From the NCBI RefSeq assembly GCF_031143425.1, contig NC_090444.1, forward strand, positions 1,532,382,782 through 1,532,446,781: a DNA stretch of 64,000 bases, written 5' to 3'. Source of the stretch: Pleurodeles waltl (Eukaryota > Chordata > Amphibia > Caudata > Salamandridae). Numbering within the stretch: position 1 is the stretch's first letter; the number at the start of each line of letters is the position of its first letter. Positions 10,901 to 23,533 of the stretch are shown here, one piece after another. The position numbers were made by a program, and so were the translations under genes. The notes beneath the pieces are model-generated. The model saw only the letters and a program-made list of their open reading frames with translations, ran no database searches and was not told where the DNA came from.

Positions 10901-11084
10901 CACACAAGTGAGGTATCATTTTTATCGGAAGACTTGGGAGAACGCTCGGTGGAAGGAAATTTGTGGCTCCTCTCAGATTCCAGAACTTTCTGTCACTGAA
11001 ATGTGAGGAAAACGGGTTTTGTTAGCCAAATTTTTAGGGTTGCCAAGGATTCTGGGTAACAGAACCTGGTCAGAGCCCCACAAG
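7933..11084 (+). repeat. Mosaic of diverged monomers between HOR-A and HOR-B
   Basis: About eight monomers with no close tandem partner next to them. The one at 8023 (AAATACCTC, GCGATAGGCCTACCC) belongs to the class also found at 22556, 24084, 27526, 34417 and 55446. Units near 8396-9170 match 37450-38230 in order, including the odd CTCTACTTTTTC and GTCACAGGCACTAGG variants. Units from about 9174 to 11084 parallel 12230-14142 at about +3,057 bp (8 monomers), including GTTGGCCCATC and the TAATTGTTATCGGG unit, so they look like an older partial relative of HOR-B. The last unit, from 10702, is type B. Confidence 0.85.
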
Positions 11085-14000
11085 TCACCCCATCTTGGAT
11101 TCCCCTAGGTCTCTAGTTTTCAAAAATGCACAGGTTCGGTAGGTTTCCCTAGGTGCCGGCTGAGCTAGAGGCCAAAATCTAACGGTAGGCACTTTGCAAA
11201 AAACACCTCTGTTTTCTGTCAAAAAATGTGATGTGTCCACGTTGTGTTTTGGGGTATTTCCTGTCGCAGGCGCTAGGCCTACCCACACAAGTGAGGTATC
11301 ATTTTTATCGGGAGACTTTGGGGAACGCTGGGTAGAAGGAAATTTTTGGCTCCTCACAGATTCAAGAACTTTCTGTCACCGAAATGTGAGGAAAACGTGT
11401 TTTTTAGCCAGATTCTGAGGTTTGCAAAGGATTCTGGGTAACAGAACTTGGTCAGAGCCCCACAAGTCACCCCATCTTGGATTCCCCTAGGTCTCTAGTT
11501 TTCAAAAATGCACAGGTTCGGTAGGTTTCCCTAGGTGCCGGCTGAGCTAGAGGCCAAAATCTAACGGTAGGCACTTTGCAAAAAACATCTCTGTTTTCTG
11601 TCAAAAAATGTGATGTGTCCACATTGTGTTTTAGGGCATTTCCTGTCGCAGGCGCTAGGCCTACCCACAGAAGTGAGGTATCATTTTTATCGGGAGATTT
11701 GGGGGAACGCTGGATGGAAGGAAATATGTGGCTCCTCTCAGATTCCAGAACTTTCTGTCACCGAAATGTGAGGAAAAGGTATTTTTTAGCCAGATTTTGA
11801 GGTTTGCAAAGGATTCTGGGTAACAGAACTTGGTCAGAGCCCCAAAAGTCACCCCATCTTGGATTCCCCTAGGTCTCTAGTTTTAAAAAATGCACAGGTT
11901 CAGTAGGTTTCCCTAGGTGCCGGCTGAGCTAGAGGCCAAAATCTAACAGTAGGCACTTTTCAAAAAACACCTCTGTTTTCTGTCAAAAAATGTGATGTGT
12001 CCACGTTGTGTTTTGGGGCATTTCCTGTCGCAGACGCTAGGCCTACCCACACAAGTGAGGTATCATTTTTATCGGAAGACTTGGGAGAACGCTCGGTGGA
12101 AGGAAATTTGTGGCTCCTCTCAGATTCCAGAACTTTCTGTCACCGAAATAGGAAAACGTGTTTTGTTAGCCAAATTTTTAGGGTTGCAAAGGATTCTGGG
12201 TAACAGAACCTGGTCAGAGCCCCACAAGTCACCCCATCTTGGATTCCCCTAGGTCTCTAGTTTTAAAAAATGCACAGGTTTGGTAGGTTTCCCTAGGTGC
12301 CGGCTGAGCTAGAGGCCAAAATCTACAGGTAGGCACTTTGCAAAAAACACCTCTGTTTTCTGTAAAAAAAATGTGATGTGTCCACGTTGTGTTTTGAGCC
12401 ATTTCCTGTTGCGGGCGCTATGCCTACCCACACAAGTGAGGTACCATTTTTATTGGGAGACTTGGGGGAACACTGGGTGGAAGGAAATTTGTGGCTCCTC
12501 TCAGATTCCAGAACTTTCTGTCACCGAAATGTGAGGAAAAGGTGTTTTTTAGCCAAATTTTGAGGTTTGCAAAGGATTCTGGGTAACAGAACTTGGTCAG
12601 AGCCCCACAAGTCACCACATCTTGGATTCCCCTAGGTCTCTAGTTTTCAAAAATGCACAGGTTCGGTAGGTTTCCCTAGGTGCCGGCTGAGCTAGAGGCC
12701 AAAATCTAACAGTAGGCACTTTTCAAAAAACACCTCTGTTTTCTCTCAAAAATGTGATGTGTCCACGTTGTGTTTTGGGGCATTTCCTGTTGCAGGCGCT
12801 AGGCCTACCCACACAAGTGAGGTATCATTTTTATTGGAAGACTTGGGAGAACGCTCGGTGGAAGGAAATTTGTGGCTCCTCTCAGATTCCAGAACTTTCT
12901 GTCACCGAAATGTGAGGAAAACGTGTTTTGTTAGCCAAATTTTGAGGGTTGCGAAGGATTCTGGGTAACAGAATCTGGTCAGAGCCCCACAAGTCACCCC
13001 ATCTTGGATTCCCATAGGTCTCTAGTTTTAAAAAATGCACAGGTTTGGTAGGTTTCCCTAGGTGCCGGCTGAGCTAGAGGCCAAAATCTACAGGTAGGCA
13101 CTTTGCAAAAAACACCTCTGTTTTCTGTAAAAAAAAAGTGATGTGTCCACGTTGTGTTTTGAGCCATTTCCTGTTGCGGGCGCTATGCCTACCCACACAA
13201 GTGAGGTACCATTTTTATTGGGAGACTTGGGGGAACACTGGGTGGAAGGAAATTTGTGGCTCCTCTCAGATTCCAGAACTTTCTGTCACCGAAATGTGAG
13301 GAAAACGTGTTTTTTAGCCAAATTTTGAGGTTTGCAAAGGATTCTGGGTAACAGAACTTGGTCAGAGCCCCACAAGTTGGCCCATCTTGGATTCCTCTAG
13401 GTCTCTAGTTTTCAAAAATGCACAGGTTCGGTAGGTTTCCCTAGGTGCCGGCTGAGCTAGAGGCCAAAATCTAATGGTAGGCACTTTGCAAAAAACACCT
13501 CTGTTTTCTGTCAAAAAATGTGATGTGTCCACGTTGTGTTTTGGGGCATTTCGTGCCGCAGGCACTAGGCCTACCCACACATGTGAGGTGTAATTGTTAT
13601 CGGGAGACTTGGGGGAACGCTGGGTGGAAGGAAATTTGTGGCTCCTCTCAGATTCCAGATCTTTCTGTCACCAAAATGTGAGGAAAACGTGTTTTTTTAG
13701 CCACATTTTGAGGTTTGCAAAAGATTCTGGGTAACAGAACCTGGTCAGAGCCCCACAAGTCACCCCATCTTGTACTTCCCTAGCTCTATAGTTTTCAAAA
13801 ATGCACAGGTTTGGTAGGTTTCCCTAGGTGCTGGCGGACCTAGAGGCCAAAATCCTCAGGTAGGCACTTTGCAAAAAACACCTCTGTTTTCTGTAAAAAA
13901 AATTGATGTGTCCACGTTGCGTTTTGGGGCATTTCCTATCGCAGGCGCTAGGTCTACCCACACAAGTGAGGTATCATTTTTATCGGAAGACTTGGGAGAA

Positions 14001-15289
14001 CGCTGGGTGGAAGGAAATTTGTGGCTCCTCTCAGATTCCAGAACTTTCTTTCACCGAAATGTGAGGAAAACGGGTTTTGTTAGCCAAATTTTGAGGGTTG
14101 CCAAGGATTCTGGGTAACAGAACCTGGTCAGAGCCCCACAAGTCACCCCATCTTGGATTCCCCTAGGTCTCTAGTTTTCAAAAATGCACAGGTTCGGTAG
14201 GTTTCCCTAGGTGAAGGCTGAGCTAGAGGCCAAAATCTAACGGTAGGCACTTTGCAAAAAACACCTCTGTTTTCTGTCAAAAAATGTGATGTGTCCACGT
14301 TGTGTTTTGGGGCATTTCCTGTCGCAGGCGATAGGCTTACCCACACAAGTGAGGTATCATTTTTATCGGGAGACTTGGGGGAACGCTGGGTAGAAGGAAA
14401 TTTTTGGCTCCTCACAGATTCAAGAACTTTCTGTCACCGAAATGTGAGGAAAACGTGTTTTTTAGCCAGATTCTGAGGTTTGCAAAGGATTCTGGGTAAC
14501 AGAACTTGGTCAGAGCCCCACAAGTCACCCGATCTTGGATTCCCCTAGGTCTCTAGTTTTCAAAAATGCGCAGGTTCGGTACGTTTCCCTAGGTGCCGGC
14601 TGAGCTAGAGGCCAAAATCTAACGGTAGGCACTTTGCAAAAAACACCTCTGTTTTCTGTCAAAAAATGTGATGTGTCCACATTGTGTTTTGGGGCATTTC
14701 CTGTCGCAGGCGCTAGGCCTACCCACACAAGTGAGGTATCATTTTTATCGGAAGACTTGGGAGAACGCTGGGTGGAAGGAAATTTGTGGCTCCTCTCAGA
14801 TTCCAGAACTTTCTGTCACCGAAATGTGAGGAAATTGTGTTTTTTAGCCAGATTTTGAGGTTTGCAAAGGATTCTGGGTAACAGAACTTGGTCAGAGCCC
14901 CACAAGTCACCCCGTCTTGTATTTCCCTAGCTCTATAGTTTTCAAAAATGCACAGGTTTGGTAGGTTTCCCTAGGTGCTGGCGGAGCTAGAGGCCAAAAT
15001 CCTCAGGTAGGCACTTTGCAAAAAACACCTCTGTTTTCTGTAAAAAAAATTGATGTGTCCACGTTGTGTTTTGGGGCATTTCCTATCGCAGGCGCTAGGC
15101 CTTCCCACACAAGTGAGGTATCATTTTTATCGGAAGACTTGGGAGAACGCTGGGTGGAAGGAAATTTGTGGCTCCTCTCAGATTCCAGAACTTTCTGTCA
15201 CCGAAATGTGAGGAAAACGTGTTTTGTTAGCCAAATTTTGAGGGTTCCCAAGGATTCTGGGTAACAGAACTGGGTCAGAGCCCCACAAG
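11085..15289 (+). repeat. HOR-B copy 1: 11-monomer higher-order repeat, 4,205 bp
   Basis: Eleven monomers that recur at +4,205 bp. Shared private markers include GAAATAGGAAAACG (a small deletion) near 12147, the GTTGGCCCATC unit at 13375, TGTAATTGTTATC near 13590, CTTTCTTTCACC near 14047, GGTGAAGGCTGAGC near 14211, GCGCAGGTTCGGTACG near 14568, and GGCCTTCCCAC near 15100. The first two monomers (11085-11850) match copy 2 less well than the rest: GGGGTATTT near 11250 and AAACATCTC near 11583 resemble the window's left flank instead. The fully shared register therefore begins at about 11.66 kb. Confidence 0.92.
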
Positions 15290-18200
15290 TCACCCCATCT
15301 TGGATTCCCCTAGGTCTCTAGTTTTCAAAAATGCACAGGTTCGGTAGGTTTCCCTAGGTGCCGGCTGAGCTAGAGGCCAAAATCTAACGGTAGGCACTTT
15401 GCAAAAAACACCTCTGTTTTCTGTCAAAAAATGTGATGTGTCCACGTTGTGTTTTGGGGCATTTCCTGTCGCAGGCGCTAGGCCTACCCACACAAGTGAG
15501 GTATCATTTTTATCGGGAGACTTGGGGGAACGCTGGGTAGAAGGAAATTATTGGCTCCTCACAGATTCAAGAACTTTCTGTCACCGAAATGTGAGGAAAA
15601 CGTGTTTTTTAGCCAGATTCTGAGGTTTGCAAAGGATTCTGGGTAACAGAACTTGGTCAGAGCCCCACAAGTCACCCCATCTTGGATTCCCCTAGGTCTC
15701 TAGTTTTGAAAAATGCACAGGTTCGGTAGGTTTCCCTAGGTGCCGGCTGAGCTAGAGGCCAAAATCTAACGGTAGGCACTTTGCAAAAAACACCTCTGTT
15801 TTCTGTCAAAAAATGTGATGTGTCCACATTGTGTTTTGGGGCATTTCCTGTCGCAGGCGCTAGTCCTACCCACAGAAGTGAGGTATCATTTTTATCGGGA
15901 GATTTGGGGGAACGCTGGATGGAAGGAAATATGTGGCTCCTCTCAGATTCCAGAACTTTCTGTCACCGAAATGTGAGGAAAAGGTATTTTTTAGCCAGAT
16001 TTTGAGGTTTGCAAAGGATTCTGGGTAACAGAACTTGGTCAGAGCCCCAAAAGTCACCCCATCTTGGATTCCCCTAGGTCTCTAGTTTTAAAAAATGCAC
16101 AGGTTCGGTAGGTTTCCCTAGGTGCCGGCTGAGCTAGAGGCCAAAATCTAACAGTAGGCACTTTTCAAAAAACACCTCTGTTTTCTGTCAAAAAATGTGA
16201 TGTGTCCACGTTGTGTTTTGGGGCATTTCCTGTCGCAGACGCTAGGCCTACCCACACAAGTGAGGTATCATTTTTATCGGAAGACTTGGGAGAACGCTCG
16301 GTGGAAGGAAATTTATGGCTCCTCTCAGATTCCAGAACTTTCTGTCACCGAAATAGGAAAACGTGTTTTGTTAGCCAAATTTTTAGGGTTGCAAAGGATT
16401 CTGGGTAACAGAACCTGGTCAGAGCCCCACAAGTCACCCCATCTTGGATTCCCCTAGGTCTCTAGTTTTAAAAAATGCACAGGTTTGGTAGGTTTCCCTA
16501 GGTGCCGGCTGAGCTAGAGGCCAAAATCTACAGGTAGGCACTTTGCAAAAAACACCTCTGTTTTCTGTAAAAAAAATGTGATGTGTCCACGTTGTGTTTT
16601 GAGCCATTTCCTGTTGCGGGCGCTATGCCTACCCACACAAGTGAGGTACCATTTTTATTGGGAGACTTGGGGGAACACTAGGTGGAAGGAAATTTGTGGC
16701 TCCTCTCAGATTCCAGAACTTTCTGTCACCGAAATGAGAGGAAAAGGTGTTTTTTAGCCAAATTTTGAGGTTTGCAAAGGATTCTGGGTAACAGAACTTG
16801 GTCAGAGCCCCACAAGTCACCACATCTTGGATTCCCCTAGGTCTCTAGTTTTCAAAAATGCACAGGTTTGGTAGGTTTCCCTAGGTGCCGGCTGAGCTAG
16901 AGGCCAAAATCTAACAGTAGGCACTTTTCAAAAAACACCTCTGTTTTCTCTCAAAAATGTGATGTGTCCACGTTGTGTTTTGGGGCATTTCCTGTTGCAG
17001 GCGCTAGGCCTACCCACACAAGTGAGGTATCATTTTTATCGGAAGACTTGGGAGAACGCTCGGTGGAAGGAAATTTGTGGCTCCTCTCAGATTCCAGAAC
17101 TTTCTGTCACCGAAATGTGAGGAAAACGTGTTTTGTTACCCAAATTTTGAGGGTTGCGAAGGATTCTGGGTAACAGAACCTGGTCAGAGCCCCACAAGTC
17201 ACCCCATCTTGGATTCCCATAGGTCTCTAGTTTTCAAAAATGCACAGGTTTGGTAGGTTTCCCTAGGTGCCGGCTGAGCTAGAGGCCAAAATCTACAGGT
17301 AGGCACTTTGCAAAAAACACCTCTGTTTTCTGTAAAAAAAAAGTGATGTGTCCACGTTGTGTTTTGAGCCATTTCCTGTTGCGGGCGCTATGCCTACCCA
17401 CACAAGTGAGGTACCATTTTTATTGGGAGACTTGGGGGAACACTGGGTGGAAGGAAATTTGTGGCTCCTCTCAGATTCCAGAACTTTCTGTCACCGAAAT
17501 GTGAGGAAAACGTGTTTTTTAGCCAAATTTTGAGGTTTGCAAAGGATTCTGGGTAACAGAACTTGGTCAGAGCCCCACAAGTTGGCCCATCTTGGATTCC
17601 TCTAGGTCTCTAGTTTTCAAAAATGCACAGGTTCGGTAGGTTTCCCTAGGTGCCGGCTGAGCTAGAGGCCAAAATCTAATGGTAGGCACTTTGCAAAAAA
17701 CACCTCTGTTTTCTGTCAAAAAATGTGATGTGTCCACGTTGTGTTTTGGGGCATTTCGCGCCGCAGGCACTAGGCCTACCCACACATGTGAGGTGTAATT
17801 GTTATCGGGAGACTTGGGGGAACGCTGGGTGGAAGGAAATTTGTGGCTCCTCTCAGATTCCAGATCTTTCTGTCACCAAAATGTGAGGAAAACGTGTTTT
17901 TTTAGCCACATTTTGAGGTTTGCAAAAGATTCTGGGTAACAGAACCTGGTCAGAGCCCCACAAGTCACCCCATCTTGTACTTCCCTAGCTCTATAGTTTT
18001 CAAAAATGCACAGGTTTGGTAGGTTTCCCTAGGTGCTGGCGGACCTAGAGGCCAAAATCCTCAGGTAGGCACTTTGCAAAAAACACCTCTGTTTTCTGTA
18101 AAAAAAATTGATGTGTCCACGTTGCGTTTTGGGGCATTTCCTATCGCAGGCGCTAGGTCTACCCACACAAGTGAGGTATCATTTTTATCGGAAGACTTGG

Positions 18201-19494
18201 GAGAACGCTGGGTGGAAGGAAATTTGTGGCTCCTCTCAGATTCCAGAACTTTCTTTCACCGAAATGTGAGGAAAACGGGTTTTGTTAGCCAAATTTTGAG
18301 TGTTGCCAAGGATTCTGGGTAACAGAACCTGGTCAGAGCCCCACAAGTCACCCCATCTTGGATTCCCCTAGGTCTCTAGTTTTCAAAAATGCACAGGTTC
18401 GGTAGGTTTCCCTAGGTGAAGGCTGAGCTAGAGGCCAAAATCTAACGGTAGGCACTTTGCAAAAAACACCTCTGTTTTCTGTCAAAAAATGTGATGTGTC
18501 CACGTTGTGTTTTGGGGCATTTCCTGTCGCAGGCGATAGGCTTACCCACACAAGTGAGGTATCATTTTTATCGGGAGACTTGGGGGAACGCTGGGTAGAA
18601 GGAAATTTTTGGCTCCTCACAGATTCAAGAACTTTCTGTCACCGAAATGTGAGGAAAACGTGTTTTTTAGCCAGATTCTGAGGTTTGCAAAGGATTCTGG
18701 GTAACAGAACTTGGTCAGAGCCCCACAAGTCACCCGATCTTGGATTCCCCTAGGTCTCTAGTTTTCAAAAATGCGCAGGTTCGGTACGTTTCCCTAGGTG
18801 CCGGCTGAGCTAGAGGCCAAAATCTAACGGTAGGCACTTTGCAAAAAACACCTCTGTTTTCTGTCAAAAAATGTGATGTGTCCACATTGTGTTTTGGGGC
18901 ATTTCCTGTCGCAGGCGCTAGGCCTACCCACACAAGTGAGGTATCATTTTTATCGGAAGACTTGGGAGAACGCTGGGTGGAAGGAAATTTGTGGCTCCTC
19001 TCAGATTCCAGAACTTTCTGTCACCGAAATGTGAGGAAAACGTGTTTTTTAGCCAGATTTTGAGGTTTGCAAAGGATTCTGGGTAACAGAACTTGGTCAG
19101 AGCCCCACAAGTCACCCCGTCTTGTATTTCCCTAGCTCTATAGTTTTCAAAAATGCACAGGTTTGGTAGGTTTCCCTAGGTGCTGGCGGAGCTAGAGGCC
19201 AAAATCCTCAGGTAGGCACTTTGCAAAAAACACCTCTGTTTTCTGTAAAAAAAATTGATGTGTCCACGTTGTGTTTTGGGGCATTTCCTATCGCAGGCGC
19301 TAGGCCTTCCCACACAAGTGAGGTATCATTTTTATCGGAAGACTTGGGAGAACGCTGGGTGGAAGGAAATTTGTGGCTCCTCTCAGATTCCAGAACTTTC
19401 TGTCACCGAAATGTGAGGAAAACGTGTTTTGTTAGCCAAATTTTGAGGGTTCCCAAGGATTCTGGGTAACAGAACTGGGTCAGAGCCCCACAAG
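15290..19494 (+). repeat. HOR-B copy 2: 11-monomer higher-order repeat, 4,205 bp
   Basis: This matches copy 1 at +4,205 bp through the small-deletion unit, the GTTGGCCCATC unit, two type-B monomers (17983 and 19122) and the GGCCTTCCCAC variant near 19305. Spotted differences are few, for example CATTTCGCG for CATTTCGTG near 17757 and GAGTGTTGCC for GAGGGTTGCC near 18298. About half of this copy (from about 17290) lies within the segment related to the second half of the window by the large duplication. Confidence 0.93.
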
Positions 19495-21026
19495 TCACCC
19501 CATCTTGGATTCCCCTAGGTCTCTAGTTTTCAAAAATGCACAGGTTCGGTAGGTTTCCCTAGGTGCCGGCTGAGCTAGAGGCCAAAATCTAACGGTAGGC
19601 ACTTTGCAAAAAACACCTCTGTTTTCTGTCAAAAAATGTGATGTGTCCACGTTGTGTTTTGGGGCATTTCCTGTCGCAGGCGCTAGGCCTACCCACACAA
19701 GTGAGGTATCATTTTTATCGGGAGACTTGGGGGAACGCTGGGTAGAAGGAAATTATTGGCTCCTCACAGATTCAAGAACTTTCTGTCACCGAAATGTGAG
19801 GAAAACGTGTTTTTTAGCCAGATTCTGAGGTTTGCAAAGGATTCTGGGTAACAGAACTTGGTCAGAGCCCCACAAGTCACCCCATCTTGGATTCCCCTAG
19901 GTCTCTAGTTTTGAAAAATGCACAGGTTCGGTAGGTTTCCCTAGGTGCCGGCTGAGCTAGAGGCCAAAATCTAACGGTAGGCACTTTGCAAAAAACACCT
20001 CTGTTTTCTGTCAAAAAATGTGATGTGTCCACATTGTGTTTTGGGGCATTTCCTGTCGCAGGCGCTAGTCCTACCCACAGAAGTGAGGTATCATTTTTAT
20101 CGGGAGATTTGGGGGAACGCTGGATGGAAGGAAATATGTGGCTCCTCTCAGATTCCAGAACTTTCTGTCACCGAAATGTGAGGAAAAGGTATTTTTTAGC
20201 CAGATTTTGAGGTTTGCAAAGGATTCTGGGTAACAGAACTTGGTCAGAGCCCCAAAAGTCACCCCATCTTGGATTCCCCTAGGTCTCTAGTTTTCAACAA
20301 TGCAAAGGTTTGGTAGGTTTCCCTAGGTGCCGGCTGAGCTAGAGGCCAAAATCTAACAGTAGGCACTTTTAAAAAAACACCTCTGTTTTCTGTCAAAAAA
20401 TGTGATGTGTCCACGTTGTGTTTTGGGGCATTTCCTGTCGCAGGCGCTAGGCCTACCCACACAAGTGAGGTATCATTTTTATCGGAAGACTTGGTAGAAC
20501 GCTGGGTGGAAGGAAATTTGTGGCTCCTCTCAGATTCCAGAACTTTCTGTCACCAAAATGTGAGGAAAACGTGTTTTGTTAGCCAAATTTTTAGGGTTGC
20601 AAAGGGTTCTGGGTAACAGAACCTGGTCAGAGCCCCACAAGTCACCCCATCTTGGATTCCCCTAGGTCTCTAGTTTTACAAAATGCACAGGTTTGGTAGG
20701 TTTCCCTAGGTGCCGGCTGAGCTAGAGGCCAAAATCTACAGGTAGGCACTTTGCAAAAAACACCTCTGTTTTCTGTAAAAAAAAATGTGATGTGTCCACG
20801 TTGTGTTTTGAGCCATTTCCTGTTGCGGGCGCTATGCCTACCCACACAAGTGAGGTATAAATTTTATCGGGAGACTTGGGGGAACGCTGGGTGGAAGGAA
20901 ATTTGTGGCTCCTCTCAGATTCCAGAACTTTCAGTCACCGAAATGTGAGGAAAACGTGTTTTTTTAGCCACATTTTGAGGTTTGCAAAAGATTCTGGGTA
21001 ACAGAACCTGGTCAGATCCCCACAAG
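19495..21026 (+). repeat. Start of a third HOR-B copy grading into the F series
   Basis: The first two monomers (19495-20258) repeat 15290-16053. From about 20290 the sequence departs: CAACAATGCAAAGG replaces the A-run at the start of the next unit, and TTGGTAGAACGC follows near 20492. The next unit (from 20642) belongs to the class with TTTTGAGCC, GTTGCGGGCGCTATGCC and GGTATAAATTTTATC. This is where HOR-B order gives way to the F-type order. Confidence 0.85.
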
Positions 21027-22005
21027 TCACCCCGTCTTGTATTCCCCTAGCTCTATAGTTTTAAAAAATGCACAGGTTTGTTAGGTTTCCCTAGGTGCTG
21101 GCTGAGCTAGAGGCCAAAATCCTCAGGTAGGCACTTTGCAAAAAACACCTCTGTTTTCTGTAAAAAAAATTGCTGTATCCACGTTGTGTTTTGGGGCATT
21201 TCCTATCGCAGGCGCTAGGCCTACCAACACAAGTGAGGTATCATTTTTATCGGAAGACTTGGGAGAACGCTGGGTGGAAGGAAATTTGTGGCTCCTCTCA
21301 GATTCCAGAACTTTCTGTCACCGAAATGTGAGGAAAACGTGTTTTGTTAGCCAAATTTTGAGGGTTGCAAAGGATTCTGGGTAACAGAACCTGGTCAGAG
21401 CCCCACAAGTCACCCCATCTTGGATTACCCTAGGTCGCTAGTTTTCAAAAATGCACAGGTTCGGTAGGTTTCCCTAGGTGCCGGCTGAGCTAGATGCCAA
21501 AATCTAACGGTAGGCACTTTGCAAAAAACACCTCTGTTTTCTGTCAAAAAATGTGATGTGTCCACACTGTGTTTTGGGGCATTTCCTGTCGCAGGCGCTA
21601 GGCCTACCCACAGAAGTGAGGTATCATTTTTATCGGGAAATTTGGGGGAACGCTGGATGGAATTAAATTTGTGGCTCCTCTCAGATTCCAGAACTTTCTG
21701 TCACCGAAATGTGAGGAAAACGTGTTTTGTTAGCCAAATTTTGAGGGTTGCAAAGGATTCTGGGTAACAGAACCTGGTCAGAGCCCCACAAGTCACCCCA
21801 TCTTGGATTCCCCTAGGTCTCTAGTTTTAAAAAATGCACAGGTTTGGTAGCTTTCCCTAGGTGCCGGCTGAGCTAGAGGCCAAAATCCACAGGTGGCACT
21901 TTGCAAAAAACACCTCTGTTTTCTGTCAAAAAAATGTGATGTGTCCACGTTGTGTTTTGAGCCATTTCCTGTTGCGGGCGCTATGCCTACCCACACAAGT
22001 GAGGT

Positions 22006-23533
22006 ACCATTTTTATTGGGAGACTTGGGGGAACACTGGGTGGAAAGAAATTTGTGGCTCCTCTCAGATTCCAGAACTTTCTGTCACCGAAATATGAGGA
22101 AAACGTGTTTTTTAGCCAAATGTTGAGGTTTGCAAAGGATTCTGGGTAACAGAACTTGGTCAGAGCCCCAAAAGTCACCCCATCTTGGATTCCCCTAGGT
22201 CTCTAGTTTTCAAAAATGAACAGGTTCAGTAGGTTTCCCTAGGTGCCGGCTGAGCTAGAGGCCAAAATCTACAGGTAGGCACTTTGCAAAAAACACCTCT
22301 GTTTTCTGTCAAAAAATGTGATGTGTCCACATTGTGTTTTGGGGAATTTCCTGTCGCAGGCGCTAGGCCTACCCACACAAGTGAGGTATAATTTTTATCG
22401 GAAGACTTGGGGGAACGCTGGGTAGAAGGAAATTGTGGCTCCTCTTAGATTCCAGAACTTTCTGTCACCGAAATGTGAGGAAAACGTGTTTTTTAGCCAG
22501 ATTCTGAGGTTTGCAAAGGATTCTGGGTAACAGAACTTGGTCAGAGCCCCACAAGTCACCCCATCTTGGATTCCCCTAGGTCTCTAGTTTTCAAAAATGT
22601 ACAGGTTCGGTAGGTTTCCCTAAGTGCCGGCTGAGCTAGAGGCCAAAATCTAACAGTAGGCACTTTGCAAAAAATACCTCTGTTTTCTGTCAAAAAATGT
22701 GATGTGTCCACGTTGTGTTTTGGGGCATTTCCTGTCGCAGGCGATAGGCCTACCCACACAAGTGAGGTATCATTTTTATCGGGAGACTTGGGGGAATGCT
22801 GGGTGGAACGAAATTTGGGGCTCCTCTCAGATTCCAGAACTTTCTGTCACCGAAATGTGAGGAAAATGTGTTTTTTAGCCAAATTTTGAGGTTTGCAAAG
22901 GATTCTGGGTAACAGAACTTGGTCAGAGCCCCACAAGTCGCCCCATCTTGGATTCCCCTAGGTCTCTAGTTTTCAAAAATGCACAGGTTCGGTAGGTTTC
23001 CCTAGGTACCGGCTGAGCTAGAGGCCAAAATCTAACGGTAGGCACTTTGCAAAAAACACCTCTGTTTTCTGTCAAAAAATGTGATGTGTCCACATTGAGT
23101 TTTGGGGCATTTTCTGTCGCAGGCGCTAGGCCTACCCACACAAGTGAGGTATCACTTTTATCGGGAGACTTGGGGGAACGCTGGATGGAAGGAAATTTGT
23201 GGCTCCTTTCAGATTCCAGAACTTTCTGTTACTGAAATGTGAGGAAAAGGTGTTTTTTAGCCAAATTTTGAGGTTTGCCAAGGATTCTGGGTAACAGAAC
23301 TTGGTCAGAGCCCCACAAGTCACCCCATCTTTTATTCCCCTAGGTCTCTAGTTTTAAAAAATGCACAGGTTTGGTAGGTTTCCCTAGGTGCCGGCTGAGC
23401 TAGAGGCCAAAATCTACAGGTAGGCACTTTGCAAAAAACACCTCTGTTTTCTGTAAAAAAAATGTGATGTGTCCATGTTGTGTTTTGAGCCATTTCCTGT
23501 TGCGGGCGCTATGCCTACCCACACAAGTGAGGT
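22006..23533 (+). repeat. 4-monomer tandem duplication, first copy (1,528 bp)
   Basis: The interval recurs at +1,528 bp in 23534-25061. Both copies contain GAAATATGAGG, GGAAATTGTGG, the AATACCTC unit and the GGCATTTTCTGTCGC unit in the same order. Boundaries are approximate because the exchange fell inside similar monomers. The best-defined edge is just after GTGAGGTA near 23533, where CCATTTTTATTGGG replaces the TAAATTTTATCGGG found at the matching place (25061). Confidence 0.85.

Noticed and set aside
21410..21792. H-class units (GATTACCCTAGGTCGCTAG) as a separate inserted element
   Set aside because: They keep all monomer landmarks and the 382-383 bp length; they are a monomer class and not an insertion.
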